Source: Lingula anatina
Lineage: Eukaryota; Brachiopoda; Lingulata; Lingulida; Lingulidae
Direction of reading: 5' to 3'
Assembly: GCF_001039355.2 (NCBI RefSeq)
Contig: NW_019775613.1
Coordinates: 708,018-772,017 of the forward strand
DNA: 64,000 nucleotides
A model generated the notes under the pieces. It was not told where the DNA came from and searched no databases. It was given only the letters and a program-made list of their open reading frames with translations. Position numbers and translations under genes: made by a program. Of the stretch, positions 11,169 through 25,700 are shown one piece after another. The stretch's first letter is position 1, and each line of letters starts with the position of its first letter.

Positions 11169-13458
11169 ATGGTGAGCCTGTCACATTCCAAATTGTGTCT
11201 TTGGGCCGTGATGGCTGCTTTACTACTGGTGCAAAACGTCCATCCAGGTGAGTCAATTAAAATTCCTTATCTATGTAATGGTGTGGTGCCCGTTGCACTA
11301 CACGGGTGAACGTTCGTACTGATAAATTTTATTTACATGTAGCTTTTCGTAAAAACTTAGCCGACAGTCAACCTGCTTCTGTGTTTCCTTCATTTTCAAT
11401 TTTAATAAGGACACACTTGCCAAGAAAATATTAATTAATAATTTCTTCCATTGCATCTGTATTAAATTTACAAATAAAGAAACATTTTATCCCAAAAAAT
11501 ATTTCTTGCATCGAGAGCTTTTAAAATACTGTTATACGTTATTCGAAATAATTTCAAGCTTCCTCACTGAAGGAATAACTCCACGCATAGAAAACTTTTG
11601 ATTATAGAGAATTATTTACTATGATATTTAAAATCGATAATGACATAACTGCTAACAAAGTAATAACATCTCGATTTCAGCCATTGGATACGCCGTCAGA
11701 GTACAGCGAAGAGAGGCTAATGATGAGGTGCGGTTATTGGCACATAACGAAGCTGATGAATCAAATCACCGCATCCAGAAAAGATGTACGTATAGTAAAA
11801 TTTATCACATTTCATCGAGAGTTTGAGATTTAAGTTAATTCGTTGGACTAAATCAATCAATCATTATTTTATACTGCACCTTGTAAAACGAATTTAAAAG
11901 GGCATTTGTATGCACTTTTTTTAACTGGTATCTTTCTCTTACAGCAATTATAGGAGCTGGACTGAAATTCGTGTTTAAGAATTTTTGGGACGATTTGCTG
12001 TGTCTCGGAAATCACTTAGCTTCCCTAGCAAACTGTAACAGTTTGTCACCCGGAGCTTGTCAAAGGTGAGACCACTTGTAACATGAATTCGTATACGCTC
12101 TGAAAACATGTATATGTATATGTAATATAGTAAAGCTGATTAAGAGGCCTACGCAGACGGCTATACAAATTTAGTCTACACTGAGGTCAAGTAATCCTGT
12201 AAATCAAGCCCACTGGAAAATTCTGTCCTGCTTCATTATAGTTAAGGTTAATTAAAAAACGTTTTACCCAGATCATATTTAATAAAAGTGATTCTTCTTC
12301 AGATTAAAAGATTTGGAAACCAAACGAGATGAGATAGCAACCTTGGTGAACCAGACCCTGGAGAAACAAGTTGAATGGGCAACATTGAATTCCACCGACG
12401 AAAAAGCCATCACTAATCTACAGTTGATAGAGAAAGATCTTGAACTGGTCACATCCAGCAATCTTCGTCTCATGGGCATACTGAAGGCAATCAGCGTCAT
12501 AGAAGAAACGGACACAGTTTACGACTCTGCCACCGATAATGTCACAGAGATCAGGATACGATTTCAGATTGACTTGGAAACATACCTGAACGGAGTTAAA
12601 GCAACACTGGCATCTGCAGGTTCCCAAATCGACTCACTGAAAGAGCGCGACTACGTTATGTTTGCCATCATGACTTCAGTCCCCCTTGTAGCTCTGCACA
12701 CCGGCCATATTGTGACATCTGCCCGTCAAGCTTTTCTCACGAGAAGTCAGTCCTATCAGGTGGTGGATATAGTTGGTGGCAACGGCAGGATGAAACTCGC
12801 GTATAATCCAAAGGGGCGACTTTACATCGTGCAAGAGTCCCCGGAATTGGGGAAACTGAAGGTTCTGCAATCGGTGAGTGACAACGGTAAAGTGGGTCGA
12901 TTCTGGAAGTTTATGACGCCAGCTGGACAGTCTGCCATGGTGTCCGAGTTCCTTGAAAGCTTCGACTTTGAGAGAGGCAAAAAAATCGCCTGGCTTCAGC
13001 AAAGAGACCCCGACTATCTGGACACGCTGAAACAAAAGGGATACGTTACCTCTTTCTTGAGTAGAACAGAAGGCCTTTCATCGAGACAATTCGACGACTT
13101 TGTGCAGGTAGCCAAAGATTTAGACCAAGATAGGTTTTACAGGTACGATAATGATATCCCTGAAGCTGATCTTCCAAGGCAATTGAGATTAGGATTAGAC
13201 ATGCTGAACCCAAATGACATTGCTATGGTTAATGCTTACCAGAGGTTAAAGGCCACTCATCCCGATTTGCTTGACAATTTGAACAGAGCAGGCGCAACAG
13301 GTAAGGCTTTATAAGATATATGGAGAACTGTTTATTTTTTTATTAATTCAACATTATTTACAAATTACTTATATTTGATAAGATTTCTTATCAGCCACAC
13401 CAATTTTTTGCAAAGCACATAATAAGAATATAAAAGACATAATATTACAAAATATTAC

Positions 13459-13490
<32 letters not shown>

Positions 13491-14804
13491 GAAAATTTAG
13501 CACATCGAATTAAAAAATTTCTTATCGTTTCAGGGAATTTCTTGGAAAACTCCAAAACTCTCACAGACGCCGAGTTCGACGCCTACGCTGCAAAGGTAAA
13601 AGCAGCAGCCCCCGAGTTACCCGACGGTAATCTCAAACACTTCGACTGGGACGTGCCTGCCAAAAAAGTAACATTCACGCAAAGAATCAAAAGTGGGTGG
13701 TCTTCATTTAGAAACTTAAACTTGTTTAATTGGAGAGGACGCCAAGTGAAGGTCAGCAACGTTCTTACCATGGGAACCGTAGGTGGAAGCTTGAACGTCG
13801 CGCTCTGTTTGTACATGACCATTTCGTCAACCAAAAGTGTAGAGGAAAAAATCACAGAAATTAACAATAAACTCGACGAAGCAAAGACAAGCGTGGAAAC
13901 GAAAAAGGCAGAATTAGATGATCTTCTCGTAGAGGAAAAAAACCTCTATGCAAAAATCAAGAATAACACTTTGTCTTTGTACAATCTCTTTAGTACCGCC
14001 GATGGCACTATTGCAGGCGACCCGAGTTGCCAGGACACCCTGTGCATTTTCCTTCGTGACGCTGCCAAAATCAATTTTATCTCTGACTTCCTTTCCACGT
14101 GGAATAAGGACACCGTCACGTCGAGTTCAATTTTGGTGAGCCAGTTGTCCTTCATGAAACTCCTGGAGGATTCCAAGACTGAAATGATTGACTTATATAA
14201 CTCTGCTATAATCACCACCAACGTCATAAATTGGGTCACCGACGGTTTGACACTGGACAGGATGCTGGAGAACGCAGTCTCGCTGAATCTCGACGCCCGC
14301 CTTCCGGACAAATTTTCAGTTTTAACAGTAATTAAGGTTGCTTTTCCATCTCTCGAAAATTACGATGGCATTCCTCTCAGATGTATTGGTGGCTCCATAA
14401 CAACGCAGGCAGAGCTGGAAGCATACCTCAACCAAGCAGCTCCTATAACTGGAGATGTTGTTGATGATATCAAGACTGGAAAACTTTTCGGCGTTTCTCC
14501 AGATATTATAGTTGTGATGATAACAAGCAAAGTAGATTCTGGTGATCTCCCTGCAAACCCATGCAATGGCCAAGCCTGCACCAGAGATGATGTGTTGAAG
14601 GTGATTGCCGCAGAGTATCCCACCGAGACAACGTATAATGGGGAAGATCTGACAAAATACAGAAATGCTGCCTCTTGCACAGGTTCAAATTCGGTTGGCC
14701 AATCTAAATTCGCGCCTCAAACTCAGGGTCAATTCCGAGCCCAGGGTCAGGGCGGGGTATTGGCTCTGGTATCAATTGCTACGATTTTATTGTTTTATTA
14801 CTGA
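11169..14804 (+). CDS. Secreted helix-rich family protein, copy 2, with GPI-signal-like tail
   Basis: Coding exons: 11163-11247 (ATG 11169), 11681-11785, 11945-12065, 12303-13300 and 13534-14804, giving 857 aa. Phases match the other copies. The signal peptide is MVSLSHSKLCLWAVMAALLL, followed by a propeptide ending IQKR and then SIIGAGLKF. The hydrophobic segments are near residues 220-234 (YVMFAIMTSVPLVAL) and 510-532 (VLTMGTVGGSLNVALCLYM). A charged heptad-like region follows the second. Where copies 1, 4 and 5 stop after a terminal Cys, this copy continues for about 40 residues: a Gln/Ser-rich spacer, then GGVLALVSIATILLFYY and stop. A short hydrophobic C-terminus after small residues is typical of a GPI-attachment signal, though it could be a simple membrane tail. 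It appears complete. Biochemical role unknown. Confidence 0.85.
13459..13496 (+). repeat. Poly-A tract in the last intron of copy 2
   Basis: An uninterrupted run of about 38 A, shortly upstream of the acceptor at 13532-13533, preceded by two ATATTACAA units. It could be a retroposon tail or simple slippage. Confidence 0.8.
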
Positions 14805-17800
14805 ATTTATATTATTAACGGGCTATGAAATGTAAGTTATACAGAGGCAGGGGAGCCAAAAATTAGGTTAACCAAAACTCCGTAAGCTGCCCTTAGTTTA
14901 TCGGCCTTACAGGCATTACGAAAATGCCTGGGAGATAATAACTTGATAGTTGCATCGGTAATAGAAAAATTAAATCTGAAGCCTGGTGTGACTGACCAAG
15001 AGAGGGGCCAACAAACATGGTAGACAATCAATATTTTCTCAGCCTAAAATGCCTGCTTTGTTTAAGTGTATCGATGCTGAATCAGTGTACATTTAACATC
15101 GGTTTGAATTGATATATAATTTGCTTGAGTCTGTCTTCATTATTGATCAGAAATCACCAAAGAATTGTTGTACTGTCTGTATTTCATATCAGGGTGTATA
15201 TTTAAAATCGTCGGGGAAATTCATAATGTATCTTTTCAACAACAACACATCACTCATAGACTATCAGCCGTTTAATCGCCTCATGGACGTGACAAAATTT
15301 AAATTTTCTCTGATATTTCTCTCCTCCGCCTGGAGGTAACAATGTAGTTTGATTTGAAAAAGGTAATGCACAGACATCCTTATTCAGATACTGTATATAT
15401 TAACGGAGCTTTTGAAGCAGAAAATAAATACCACCATTGAACGGAAATAAAATTGTTGAAAAACTATTTTACATGTAGTTGTTTTTATGATTTCGAAGTT
15501 GGCGTCATTTCAAAATACATCCAAAATTTAAAATAAAATCTGACCGCCTTTCGTACGTAAGTGGAGAAGGTTTCAATTAACTCTTTTGTATGATTAGTAT
15601 ATTTAAAAAGTTATAACAAGTAAAGCACTTAGGCTGCGCACACCCCCTCCAAAGACTTACACTGATATATTGTGGTAGTTGAGATGGCACCCACTGCATA
15701 CATTTTCGGGTCATTGGCCATATCTCGCAATAGCGATGGATTGTTTTAGCCTAAGGGTGATCCGTATCACTTATAAGTAAGCCCATTTCTTACCCAAAGA
15801 TTATATTACATTCCTTATAAGTAGATTTAGACTTGTTTGCAAAAGTTCATCATTGTTTTTTATTTTTCTGAAACACAATCAAGTTATTGCCAAAAAGATA
15901 TGTTATCACGAAAAGGACAAATAACGAATATATGTCAGAGTGATGGTATACGAAAATCATCAAAACAAAGTTTTTCAATCGGACGTGCGTCTGACTGAAA
16001 AACTGTACAATGCATGTAGTCACCCTGGCAGTTTGAGATTACGAAACACTGCTAAATATAAGTGGGCAATAATTTTAAAGGCAATTATTTATTTTGCGTT
16101 AATACTTTATTTAATTGGTAGTGAAGTAAGCGTCAATGGCAAATTTCACAAGGGTAATTTTTTACCTGTGCGGCTGAGTTCATTTGTGTACAAATTTGTA
16201 CGAGAAAGATACTGTGCCAGATTTGCCATCTACGCAGCAATCAAATGTCACAGCAATCTATACATCTATGTGTACAGCAACCACATGTCTATTGTAACGA
16301 TTTGCATGTATTCCAATAATGTGTAAGCTAGCAATATTTTCAATTTCGTTAGCAAAGTTTAGAATTACCACCAGGTTGGACGAACTCCGCCCACCCAGTG
16401 TTGTAATCTACCGGGAAGTTCTTGGCAAGCTCACACAAGCACACAAAAACATGGCGAATTTGGGCAATTTTCTCGTTTGTCAACCTTAGCTATAGTTATG
16501 AACTCAGTCAAGAGACAGAGACAGCCAATCAACATTTACTACCGTACTTGTACTCGCCAATTTTCATATTTAGTTGACAGAGATAAATAAAACTCTCTGT
16601 AGTCTACAGGTGTCTTTGTAATTTTTAAGGTGCCCATTTGAAAAATGCAAATTGTTGTTCAAACCTGATGATTTTTTAATGAATGGTCATTTGCAAAATT
16701 GGAGTGGGTTGCAGCAGTCGGAGATGGACTGTCCACTTAGAATGTGGTTATCTCTCAGTGAAAGTGACAGTGTAGCTAGTCAACCAGTTGGTGATGACAG
16801 GGGCATTATCTTTCGTGGCAGGCAAACACAAACGCAATGTCATTATCGTGCCTGCCTTCCAGCATCTTGTTATGTAAACAACTGTTGAGACAAGGACATT
16901 AATTGTGCCAGTTCATGATCATGTTCATATACATGTACATGTATCGGTGCATGATAAACTACTAAAGATGCCGGACACATGCAGGACACATGCTTATACT
17001 TGATTTACTTGATTAAGGAATAAGAAAATATGTTTTAATTTTAAGATTAAATTTTCAAAAACCACCAAATACGTTTTATATTAGCATATCAGTTGAAAAT
17101 AAATTACGCGCTTTGACTTGGCCTTTGCTTTTTTTAAGGTAAACGGACGTCCAGTCGTTAGAAGACAGCTTTCCTCAAGATTATGATAAGTTTTTGGAAC
17201 TGTAGATAGTATTCCCAATTTTGAACTGCACAGTATAACGATTTGCTTTTGTGGAATAATCACACTCACATCCTGTAATCTTGCAATATTTTGTCGAAAA
17301 AAAAAGGAATAGCAGCAAAAGATTGGGGATAAGCAACACGATCAATAACGAATTAGGGCATATAAAATAAAACCACTATTTATAAAAGACCTGATTCTAC
17401 GGCTACAGAGTAAACAAAAAGAAAATCATTTTTTTAACCAAAGGGTTTTTCTTTTGAAGGACACATGGGCATTTTGAACTATCTTTACAAAGGCGTAGCA
17501 GGCAACTTAAAGAAAGATAAGCAAGCACGCGTAAATCGCCAAGTTATACAACAGTAGCGCGAAAGGAGAGGGATGATTACTCTGTAAAGGTACATACAGG
17601 TAATCGAGGAAATTTCAGTTTGACTCCATATCTTTGTTAGAAGTATTTTCTCTATGGTATTATGAGCAGAGATTTCACCTTTTGATAAAACATTATTGCC
17701 AGCATTTGCAAAAAGTAGTATACCAAGAATAATTGACCTATTAATTTGGGATTTTTACAGTAAATACGGTAGTAGCCTTAATTGACACAATTTAAAAGCC

Positions 17801-19179
17801 TCTACATCTTTTGCTTTTTAATTTTTTTCTGCATGGTTGCTAAAGCAGTCTGATGTCAATATGACTGATATATTGTTACCCACGTTAATAATATCACATT
17901 ATTGTCACCATTCGTTTATTTGGCACAAGCGTTTTTAACAAGGTTTCTACCTATTACTTTCATATGGACAACAGTACATGAATAAAATGCTTTGGCAAAT
18001 TCCGTGCGTTATCGGAAAGTCTCTTAGAGTACTAAAATAATGAATGAATGATGAAAATGTTAAGAAGGAGGTTGTCGAAAAGCAAAAATGTGCATCTTTG
18101 TTCACGCACAAAATGAATAATTCATATAACAGAAATGAAGTAGAAGAAAACGCACTGATCATATTCGTAATGTTTTTGCAGCAGGTTTGAGGTAGTACAT
18201 GTACTCGCCCTTATAATGACTAAGTCTACGAAAAATAAAATTAAATTTTACTGCTTAAAAGTAGAAAGAAACGCATCGATAAAATCCAAGCTATAGGCTC
18301 GGAGTTAAAAAAAACCAACGCGATGATTGCTTAGAGCTGCCGATGATTGAAAGAGAGCAACAGGCCAATTTGAAGCATAGGCGTGAGATAGGAGGTGGGG
18401 AGGGGGATTCTTAGTCCCCCTAATTTTTTCAACCACGACTGTCCTAGGTCCAAGAAGCATGCCTCTTAGGGGCAATGTCTACTTTTTTTTACGTCAGAAC
18501 TAGACTAAAAAGGCATTGAAAAATCACGCAGAAGGCGAAAATCCTGACATCATCTGCTGTCCAACTTAACGTACATGATTTTACCGTTATCTCCGTGTTT
18601 TTGTTGTTTTGTTTCTGAATGGATGGTCCGCACCTAAAAATACTACTCGCCCGCTGCAAAAACTGCATGTTTACTTATTTGCAACAAAATTATACTCTGT
18701 CGTGAATACCGGTAATTCAATGACTTATTCATTTGATGAAAATTACATTTCAAATGAGATACAGATATATTTAATTTTCTCTGATGTACAGTTAAATATG
18801 AGTAAAATATTTTTTGACAAAAACAAGATGTTGACAAAGTGTCCTTACAGTAAATTACCTCTAGATTTTAGCACACTTAGACCCCATTTCCAGATATTAG
18901 ATCGATCTACTTTAGATCGACCTAACTCCCTGGGGGTTCAAGCTAAATAGCTGTCAGCCGGGCGGATACGAAAGTTAATTACTCCCTTACAGCTTGTAGT
19001 AGGCGGGACGGACATTTAAGCCGGATTATCTGACAGTAATCTAGTGGGACTCCCCGCGGGGATAGATCGATTTAAAAGCTCTGGGAATACAGCCTTAGTT
19101 CTTCAAGTCCCACCCCCGGCTGGAGTGGTTCATGTACCATTAACAGACCAGAACAACAGAAAATCACATCACAACACAA
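14805..19179. other. Intergenic between copies 2 and 3
   Basis: No exon can be supported over 4.4 kb. A 128-codon open frame at 15940-16326 has no recognisable domain, no splice context and no relative elsewhere in the window. AATAAA at 15423-15428 could serve copy 2 but is distant. Around 18880-19090 are short palindromic words (GATCGATCTACTTTAGATCGA, GATAGATCGAT) that vaguely recall the foldback element at 28.8 kb. Confidence 0.55.
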
Positions 19180-19950
19180 CACCTGTCATTAGTCAATCAT
19201 CAATTGTCACGACAATAAACAAAAGTTGACAGCCACTGTCTCCGTTGTGCACCGGGCAATTATGTGCGTTAATTGACCTTTCTTGTATAGGGGTATATCA
19301 CAGCCTTGTGAAGGGGTGTTATTAAGGACCCTTAAGGTATTTACAGTGACGTTTTGACTGGACACTGTGTTAATGTCCTATATGCACGAGGGTCAATATA
19401 ACACTTTTATCTATTCTTAGTCTTATCTTTACTTATAACGAGTTTCTCCTGGCTTGATCACAATGAAAGTAGCAATAAAACTAGGATGTGAGGAAAGCAA
19501 AGTACGCGTGGGTGTTGGTCATTTAGATTATTTTTAGAATAAGGAGACTTCATTTATGTAATATACAAGGTAGTTTAACGGAAGCGCTTAGCTAACAGAG
19601 ACACTACATGTATATACTCTATAACCTGAACAAAAAATGAAAATCCAACATCAACAAATAATGATGCGATAATTAAAGTATTGAAAATGATGATAAAAAG
19701 AAGAACGTTCATAGTAAATTATCTGTTGGCATGGGTGGAGTTATCTTAGATATTTTCCTAATAAAAACAAACAAAGAAGAATAAATCACAAAAAAAAGAC
19801 AAATGTTAATTTTGGTTCTAAAAATCTGTCGCATGTTTTAGGTCGAAGCAGTATATACATATAAAAATGTATGGGTCAGAAGAATAAATGATGCTTATTT
19901 CTACCCCTTATATTCCTTCAATTCTTTTCCGGGACCATGCAGATATTATA
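19180..19950 (+). repeat. Upstream duplication block A (diverged)
   Basis: Diverged relative of blocks B (20340-21720) and C (29225-31260). Shared landmarks in order include GTCAT..GTCAATCAT, the AAGGGGTGTT/AAGGGTGTCTT word, CTTGATCACAATGAAAGTAG (B has CTTGATCAAAGTGATAGTAG), GATTATTTTTAGAATAAG, TTAGATATTTTCCTAATAAA and ACCATGCAGATATT. No TATA box or leader exon remains at its 3' end. Confidence 0.65.
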
Positions 19951-20339
19951 ACAAAAAAGACTATAAAACAAAATAAAAAGACTCCCATTTATCTCTGACA
20001 TTCAAGAATACTAACATTAAAAAGCTATAAATATTTAAATACGATGCATATACATTTAAATTTCTTTGTTTTAGATGCAAGTTAAATATATTGAACAATT
20101 TCTGGCAAAATCGCGAAAAGTCGTGGACAAAATGTCCTGTAATTTTTCTTTTGATCATTCCACACGGAGGCTAAATCTTTTACGAACACGCTGAGCGTTA
20201 AAACTTCCACTTTAACTCACGCCCACGGTCATCAGACCACTCCGCGTGGCGTGGACAAAAGCCACAACGCAGGTCCGGCTCCGATCTCGAAATCCTCTGT
20301 CTTCCCTCGGGATGGTGGTAACAATAACAGACAAAAATA

Positions 20340-21720
20340 ATAAAATAAGAGATTACAGAACCAGTCATTTGTCAATCATGAAGCGCCGTGACATAATAAT
20401 CGCGTGATGAAACGCACTGACCCCATTGTGCATCTGACAGTAATATATGTGGTGATTGACCATTCGGCAAAGTTTATGACCTTTCGTGATGTGCGTCACC
20501 TTCCACGATTACTAGTTGCTGAAGGGTGTCTTAAAAGACTGAGTGCCCTCTGGTAATTTTCAATGACCTTTTCGTCGGACATTGACTTTATAGAATACAT
20601 GTAAGATTTCAGTCAGTAACTATTTATAGTTTTATTTTCACGTATGTTGAGGTTATTACAGCTTGATCAAAGTGATAGTAGTATTAAAAATAGAATGTCG
20701 AGAGAACACAAACTTGCACGGATGTCATTTTGATTATTTTTAGTATAAGATTTAATTTAATTAAGTCAACAAAGTGGTTTAATCGGGAGCAGTTTGCTAC
20801 CAAAGACTTAATTGGTGTTTGTCAAAGTCAGATTTGCCGGTAGAGTACAATGCGCAAACTTGAATTTGTGTTTGATTTTAAACACAAAAGTAAATTGATC
20901 TAAACCACGCACAAGGGAAAGCATAAGCAGCAACGTGTTGTTGGACATAATGGGAATAGTATGTCATTATTGCTATTAAATTATATCAATTTTTTATGAA
21001 AATAACTTGAAGCAAAATCAATGTGGAGGAAAGATAAAGGAAGGAAAATATTATTACGTAATCCACGACCTTTTTTATTCTTATCTTATATATTTTTTAT
21101 GAAAACAAATGATTAAATAGATTAAACAATACATAAACTCTAATTCTAAAAAAAGTCCTGAATATATTCAGTTGAACTTTCGTTTAAACAATCTAATTTA
21201 TGGGGCACAAAGATATACAGTGTGAGATCCTACGTGTATATCCCACTGCTCAGACATCTTCAATTTTTTTACAATACTATACAGGCATTTTACATTTCAT
21301 TTTACTTCATTTCTTCTCTTGCAAGATAGAAATGAATTTCATATCGTGTAGGAAAATATGTTTTCATGTACGGGTACAATACACTGGTACTTTCACCACA
21401 CACCCATCTTACAGAACTATTTGTTAAGTTCCGGTTAAGCTAGAACAACATGTCATTCGGTTAGTAGGAAAATATGTTTACGTATCTTTTTTCTGGACAA
21501 TGAGTTGACCGGAAATTGTGTGATGCGCTCGGCTAAATTTGGGCAAGTGGTAGTCAAGGCAACAGTTTTGCGTGACGTCGTGAGTAATGCCTGACAACTG
21601 GTGGCCGAAGAGTATATAAAGGACAATGTCCTTTGGGTCAGGAACAGAAAATTGACCAAAGAAAAGAAGAGAAGACTGAATACTGGAGAATACTAGATAC
21701 CTTCACCTTAATACAGGTAG
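20340..21720 (+). repeat. Upstream duplication block B, leading into the copy 3 promoter
   Basis: Matches block C over most of its length, for example TTGATCAAAGTGATAG, TTGATTATTTTTAG, AGACTTAATTGGTNTTTGTC and CGCAAACTTGAATTTGT, then the shared promoter module. It is the 5' flank of copy 3. The order of landmarks is collinear with C. Confidence 0.8.
21493..21716 (+). promoter_or_regulatory. Promoter and untranslated leader exon of family copy 3
   Basis: CTGGACAATGAGTTGACCGG begins at 21493, followed by GAAATTGTGTGATGCGCTCG, a CRE-like TGACGTCGTGAGTAATGCC, and TATATAAA at 21613-21620. The leader contains AAAATTGACCAAAGAAAAGA and ends at ATACAG|GTAGGC (21716/21717). The module is almost the same as in the orphan promoter at 30.84 kb. 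Confidence 0.75.
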
Positions 21721-22779
21721 GCATACATGTAATTTGTCCTTAATTGGTTTGTTATGGATAAGTTTATACGGCAAAATTAAATGAGCGGTTGGGTATCTCA
21801 ATATTAAAACAACAGATGGAAAATAAATATTAGCTTTCAGATTCGGGATATTTCAATTCCATTCAAACAATTTGTTCCATAAAACTCGCAGTCGGTTAAA
21901 GCGTTTTCTAAAAGATACACGTGTACCCCAGTGCATGTACACGAAGTACTTTTTTCTTTCGAATTCCATGAAAGGATGAAACGCGTTGTTGCTTTTACTA
22001 AAATGTAGGGCCCACCAAACGTTTGGTGCGTCCTAGCCGAGATCATGAAAATGAAAACATATCCGATGGTAATTTTAGCATTTTTAACGATATTGTTCCG
22101 ATCGAATGTTTTGCGGCCAAGTACCTGTACCTGTAGGGGACCGTTGCACTTGACATTCGTCAACGAGGCTACATGTACTTACGTGTACATTGTAAACCTA
22201 GCACAGATTGAATACAATGCAGAGAGCTTATTCCGCGCTTTTTTGTTAAATGGATAAGCCCGAAAATGCTATTACGGTATTTAGCAATAATTGTAGAAAA
22301 TAGCTTGTTGTATATTTTTTCTGTAAAATATGAACAGTTATATTTTATTAAAAAATTGTCAAAAGTGCTCAGAGTTAAATAAATCTTAGCAAGCGTAATT
22401 ACGAGTGTGAGTTGCATTGCGTCTCTCACATCTAAAACATACTTCTTAGTGATCGTATTCAGGGTACTATTACCTTTGTCATATTGGATAAATCAAAATA
22501 TGCTCAACAGTTACTGTAATTAAATGGGGACATTTTGAATCTCATTATAACGTGGCTATTTCACTATCGAACATAAATTCATGGCCATAAATCCATATAT
22601 AATTTTCATTAACTCCTTTTTGAGACAACAGAGACCGTGCACGTCGAGATTGAGTTATTATACTTGTATATTTTCTAGATTTGCAGCCGTTATTAAACCT
22701 CCCCCTAACTACACGCCTTTTAATTCTTAATATATGGTATAATTCATCACATTCATTAAATTTTTGCTTTCAGACAGTC

Positions 22780-25700
22780 ATGGTGCGCCTGTCAAATACG
22801 AAATTGTGCCTTTGGGCCGTGATGACCGCTCTGCTACTAGTGCAAATCGTTCATCCAGGTGAGTCAATTAAATACAAAGAACTGGCGCTGTGATGTAATT
22901 TAATAAACATGCATTCTGTCGAAATATTCTTTCCTTTTTGTCTGAGATTTACAGTTTTGTCTCTGATTCACTTTCAGAATGTTCTTTTCCATTAATTTAA
23001 AATTTTCACAGTCTATGTTGATCGTAAAGATCCGCTTACTGCTATATTTTATAGAAATGATAACATATTGGTATGCATGGTTCGCCCCCATATTTTTTGC
23101 TGACAGAGTGATCGGTTCTCAATTTCAGCCATTGGTTACGCCATAAGAATACAGCGAAGAGAGGCTAATGATGAGGTGCGGTCATTAGAAGATAACAAAG
23201 CTGATGAATCAGGTCACAGCATCCAGAAAAGATGTACGTACAGTATATTATTAGACTTGTCAGTTTTGTCTATAGTTTTACATTCAATTTTTTTTTTGCA
23301 CCAAAGCTTTGATGATTTTATACCGCATGCTTTCATATCGCTTTGAAAAGGGTTCGATGTATTCCTTTATAACAGATGCCTCTCTCTCTCTCTTACAGCT
23401 ATTGTTGGGGCTGGTTTGAAATTCGTGTTTAAAAATTTTTGGGATGATTTGCTGTGCCTGGGGTCTCACTTAGCTACTCTAGCAAACTGCAACAGTTTAT
23501 CACCGGGAGCTTGCCAAAGGTGAGTCCTATATAGCATGATATCATCGTGCTCTACCCCCAGTACCTCCAAGACCAATAAGATAAAGGTGACACAATAGAG
23601 TCGACTATATATGCAAGAGTTAAACAGTCCTAAATTATAGTGACCCAAGCCAAGATTTTGAAAACATTCTAAGATCATGCATTGCTTCTTGAGGACAATT
23701 AAAGCAGATTTTGCTCTTTGGCTTTTTCGAAAATTGTGTCACAGAGTTATAGCGAGTGTCAGCAAGAAAAGGTAAATAAAGGTGGCTAAATCGGAAAAAA
23801 ATCCGTTTGCCCTGGGTAAATTAGTTTAAAAAGAGTTTTTGGAAAATTCTGGCTTGGAAGGCTTGAAGCCCTTTTTTGTTGTGAAAAAGACCTAATTGTA
23901 AGTTGTTTCTTCTTTATCATGGTTAAATTTATCATTTTTATCTTTAACTATGCTGCCAAACATAACAGGAGTAGGGTTGTGCGCATGCACACTTATCTTT
24001 TTCATGCAGAACTGAATAATATAAGACTTCTTCTTCAGATTAAAGAACTTGGAAACTAAACGCGATCAGATAGCGACCTTAGTAAACGAGACACTGGAGA
24101 CGCAAGTTGAGTGGGCAACATTGAATTCCACTGACGAGAAAGCCATCACTAATCTACAGCTGGTCGAGAAAGACTTGGAACTGGTCACAGCCAGCAATCT
24201 TCGTCTCATGGGCATACTTAAGGCGATCAGCGTGGTAGAAGAAAACGACACTGTTTACGACTCAGCCACCGATAATGTTACAGAGATCAGAATACGGTAC
24301 CAGATTGAGATGGAAACCTACTTGAACGGCATCAAAGCAACGCTGACATCTGTGGGTTCTCAAGTCGATTCTCTAAAACACCACGACTACGTAATGTTTG
24401 CCATCATGACAGCAGTCCCCCTTGTGGCTCTGCACACCAGCCACATTGTGACATCTGCCCGTCAAGCTATTCTCTCGAGAAGTCAATCCTATCAGGTAGT
24501 AGATATCGTTGGTGGCAACGGCAAGATGAAACTCGCGTATAACCCAGAGGGGCGACTTTACGTCGTGCAGGATTCTCCAGAATTGGGTAAACTGAAGGTT
24601 CTACAATCGGTCAGTGACAGTGGAAAAGTTGGACGGTTCTGGAAGTTTATGACGCCAGCCGGACAGTCTGCCATGGTCTCCGAGTTTCTTGAAAGCTTCG
24701 ACTTCGAGAGAGGCAAAAAAATCGCCTGGCTTCAGCAAAATAACGCCGACTATCTCAACACACTAAAACAAAAGGGATACGTTACTGCCTTCCTGAGTAG
24801 AACAGAGGGTCTTTCAAATACAGAGTTAGATGACTTTGTGAAGAAAGCGGCAGTCTTAGATCAAGATAAGTTCTACAAGTACGATGTCGATATCCCTGAA
24901 GCTGACCTTCCAAAGAATATGAAATTAGGCCTAGACATGCTTAACCCTAATGACATTGCTGTGGTCAATGCATACAACAGATTGAAGACTACACACCCCG
25001 ACCTACTAGACAATTTGAATAAAGCCGGTGCTACAGGTAACAGATTCATAATTATGTAGATATAGCATCTTTGGAATTTGCATATTTTAATGTGTGATTT
25101 ATTAGGTTGACTTTTGTGCTTTTAATAATCAGATGTGTCATTTCCTTTACGATTTAGTCCGAATTATTTGTTATTTAAAAACTCATAGTCAAATATTCAA
25201 AGCTAAAAATTGCCATAAGTTTTGTGGGGTAACACAGTTAAGCAAGCCTTTTAAAATAGGGCGACAGGCGAAACAGATGGGTGAATATAAGAGTTTGAAT
25301 TACAACATCGACTGCACCTTGTTTGAATTAATTCAACAGGATTTACCGATTACGGAGTGCGATGTGTATCAGCAAAACCAAAATTGCCCATTGCAAATGG
25401 TTTAAACACATCCCCGATAGATCGTTTCACCTGTACTAAAATTAATTTTTTTTTATTTGTTGATATTTTCAGGAAAGTTCTTAGAAAACTCCCAAACTCT
25501 CACAGACGCTGAGTTTGACGCCTACGCAGCAAAAGTAAAAGCAGCAGCCCCCGAGTTACCCGACGGCAATCTCAAGCACTTCGACTGGGACGTGCCTGCA
25601 AAAAAAGTAACATTCACTCAAAGTATCAAAAATGGGTGGTCGTCCTTTAGAAACTTTAACTTGTTTAACTGGAGAGGACGTCAAGTGAAGATAAGCAGTG

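Noticed and set aside
15940-16326. 128-codon open frame between copies 2 and 3
   Set aside because: No family resemblance, no signal or repeat structure, AT-rich codon use, no splice partners. Length is within chance for this composition.
25133-25405. 90-codon open frame in the last intron of copy 3
   Set aside because: Lies wholly within an intron defined by conserved exon phases, has no counterpart in other copies.
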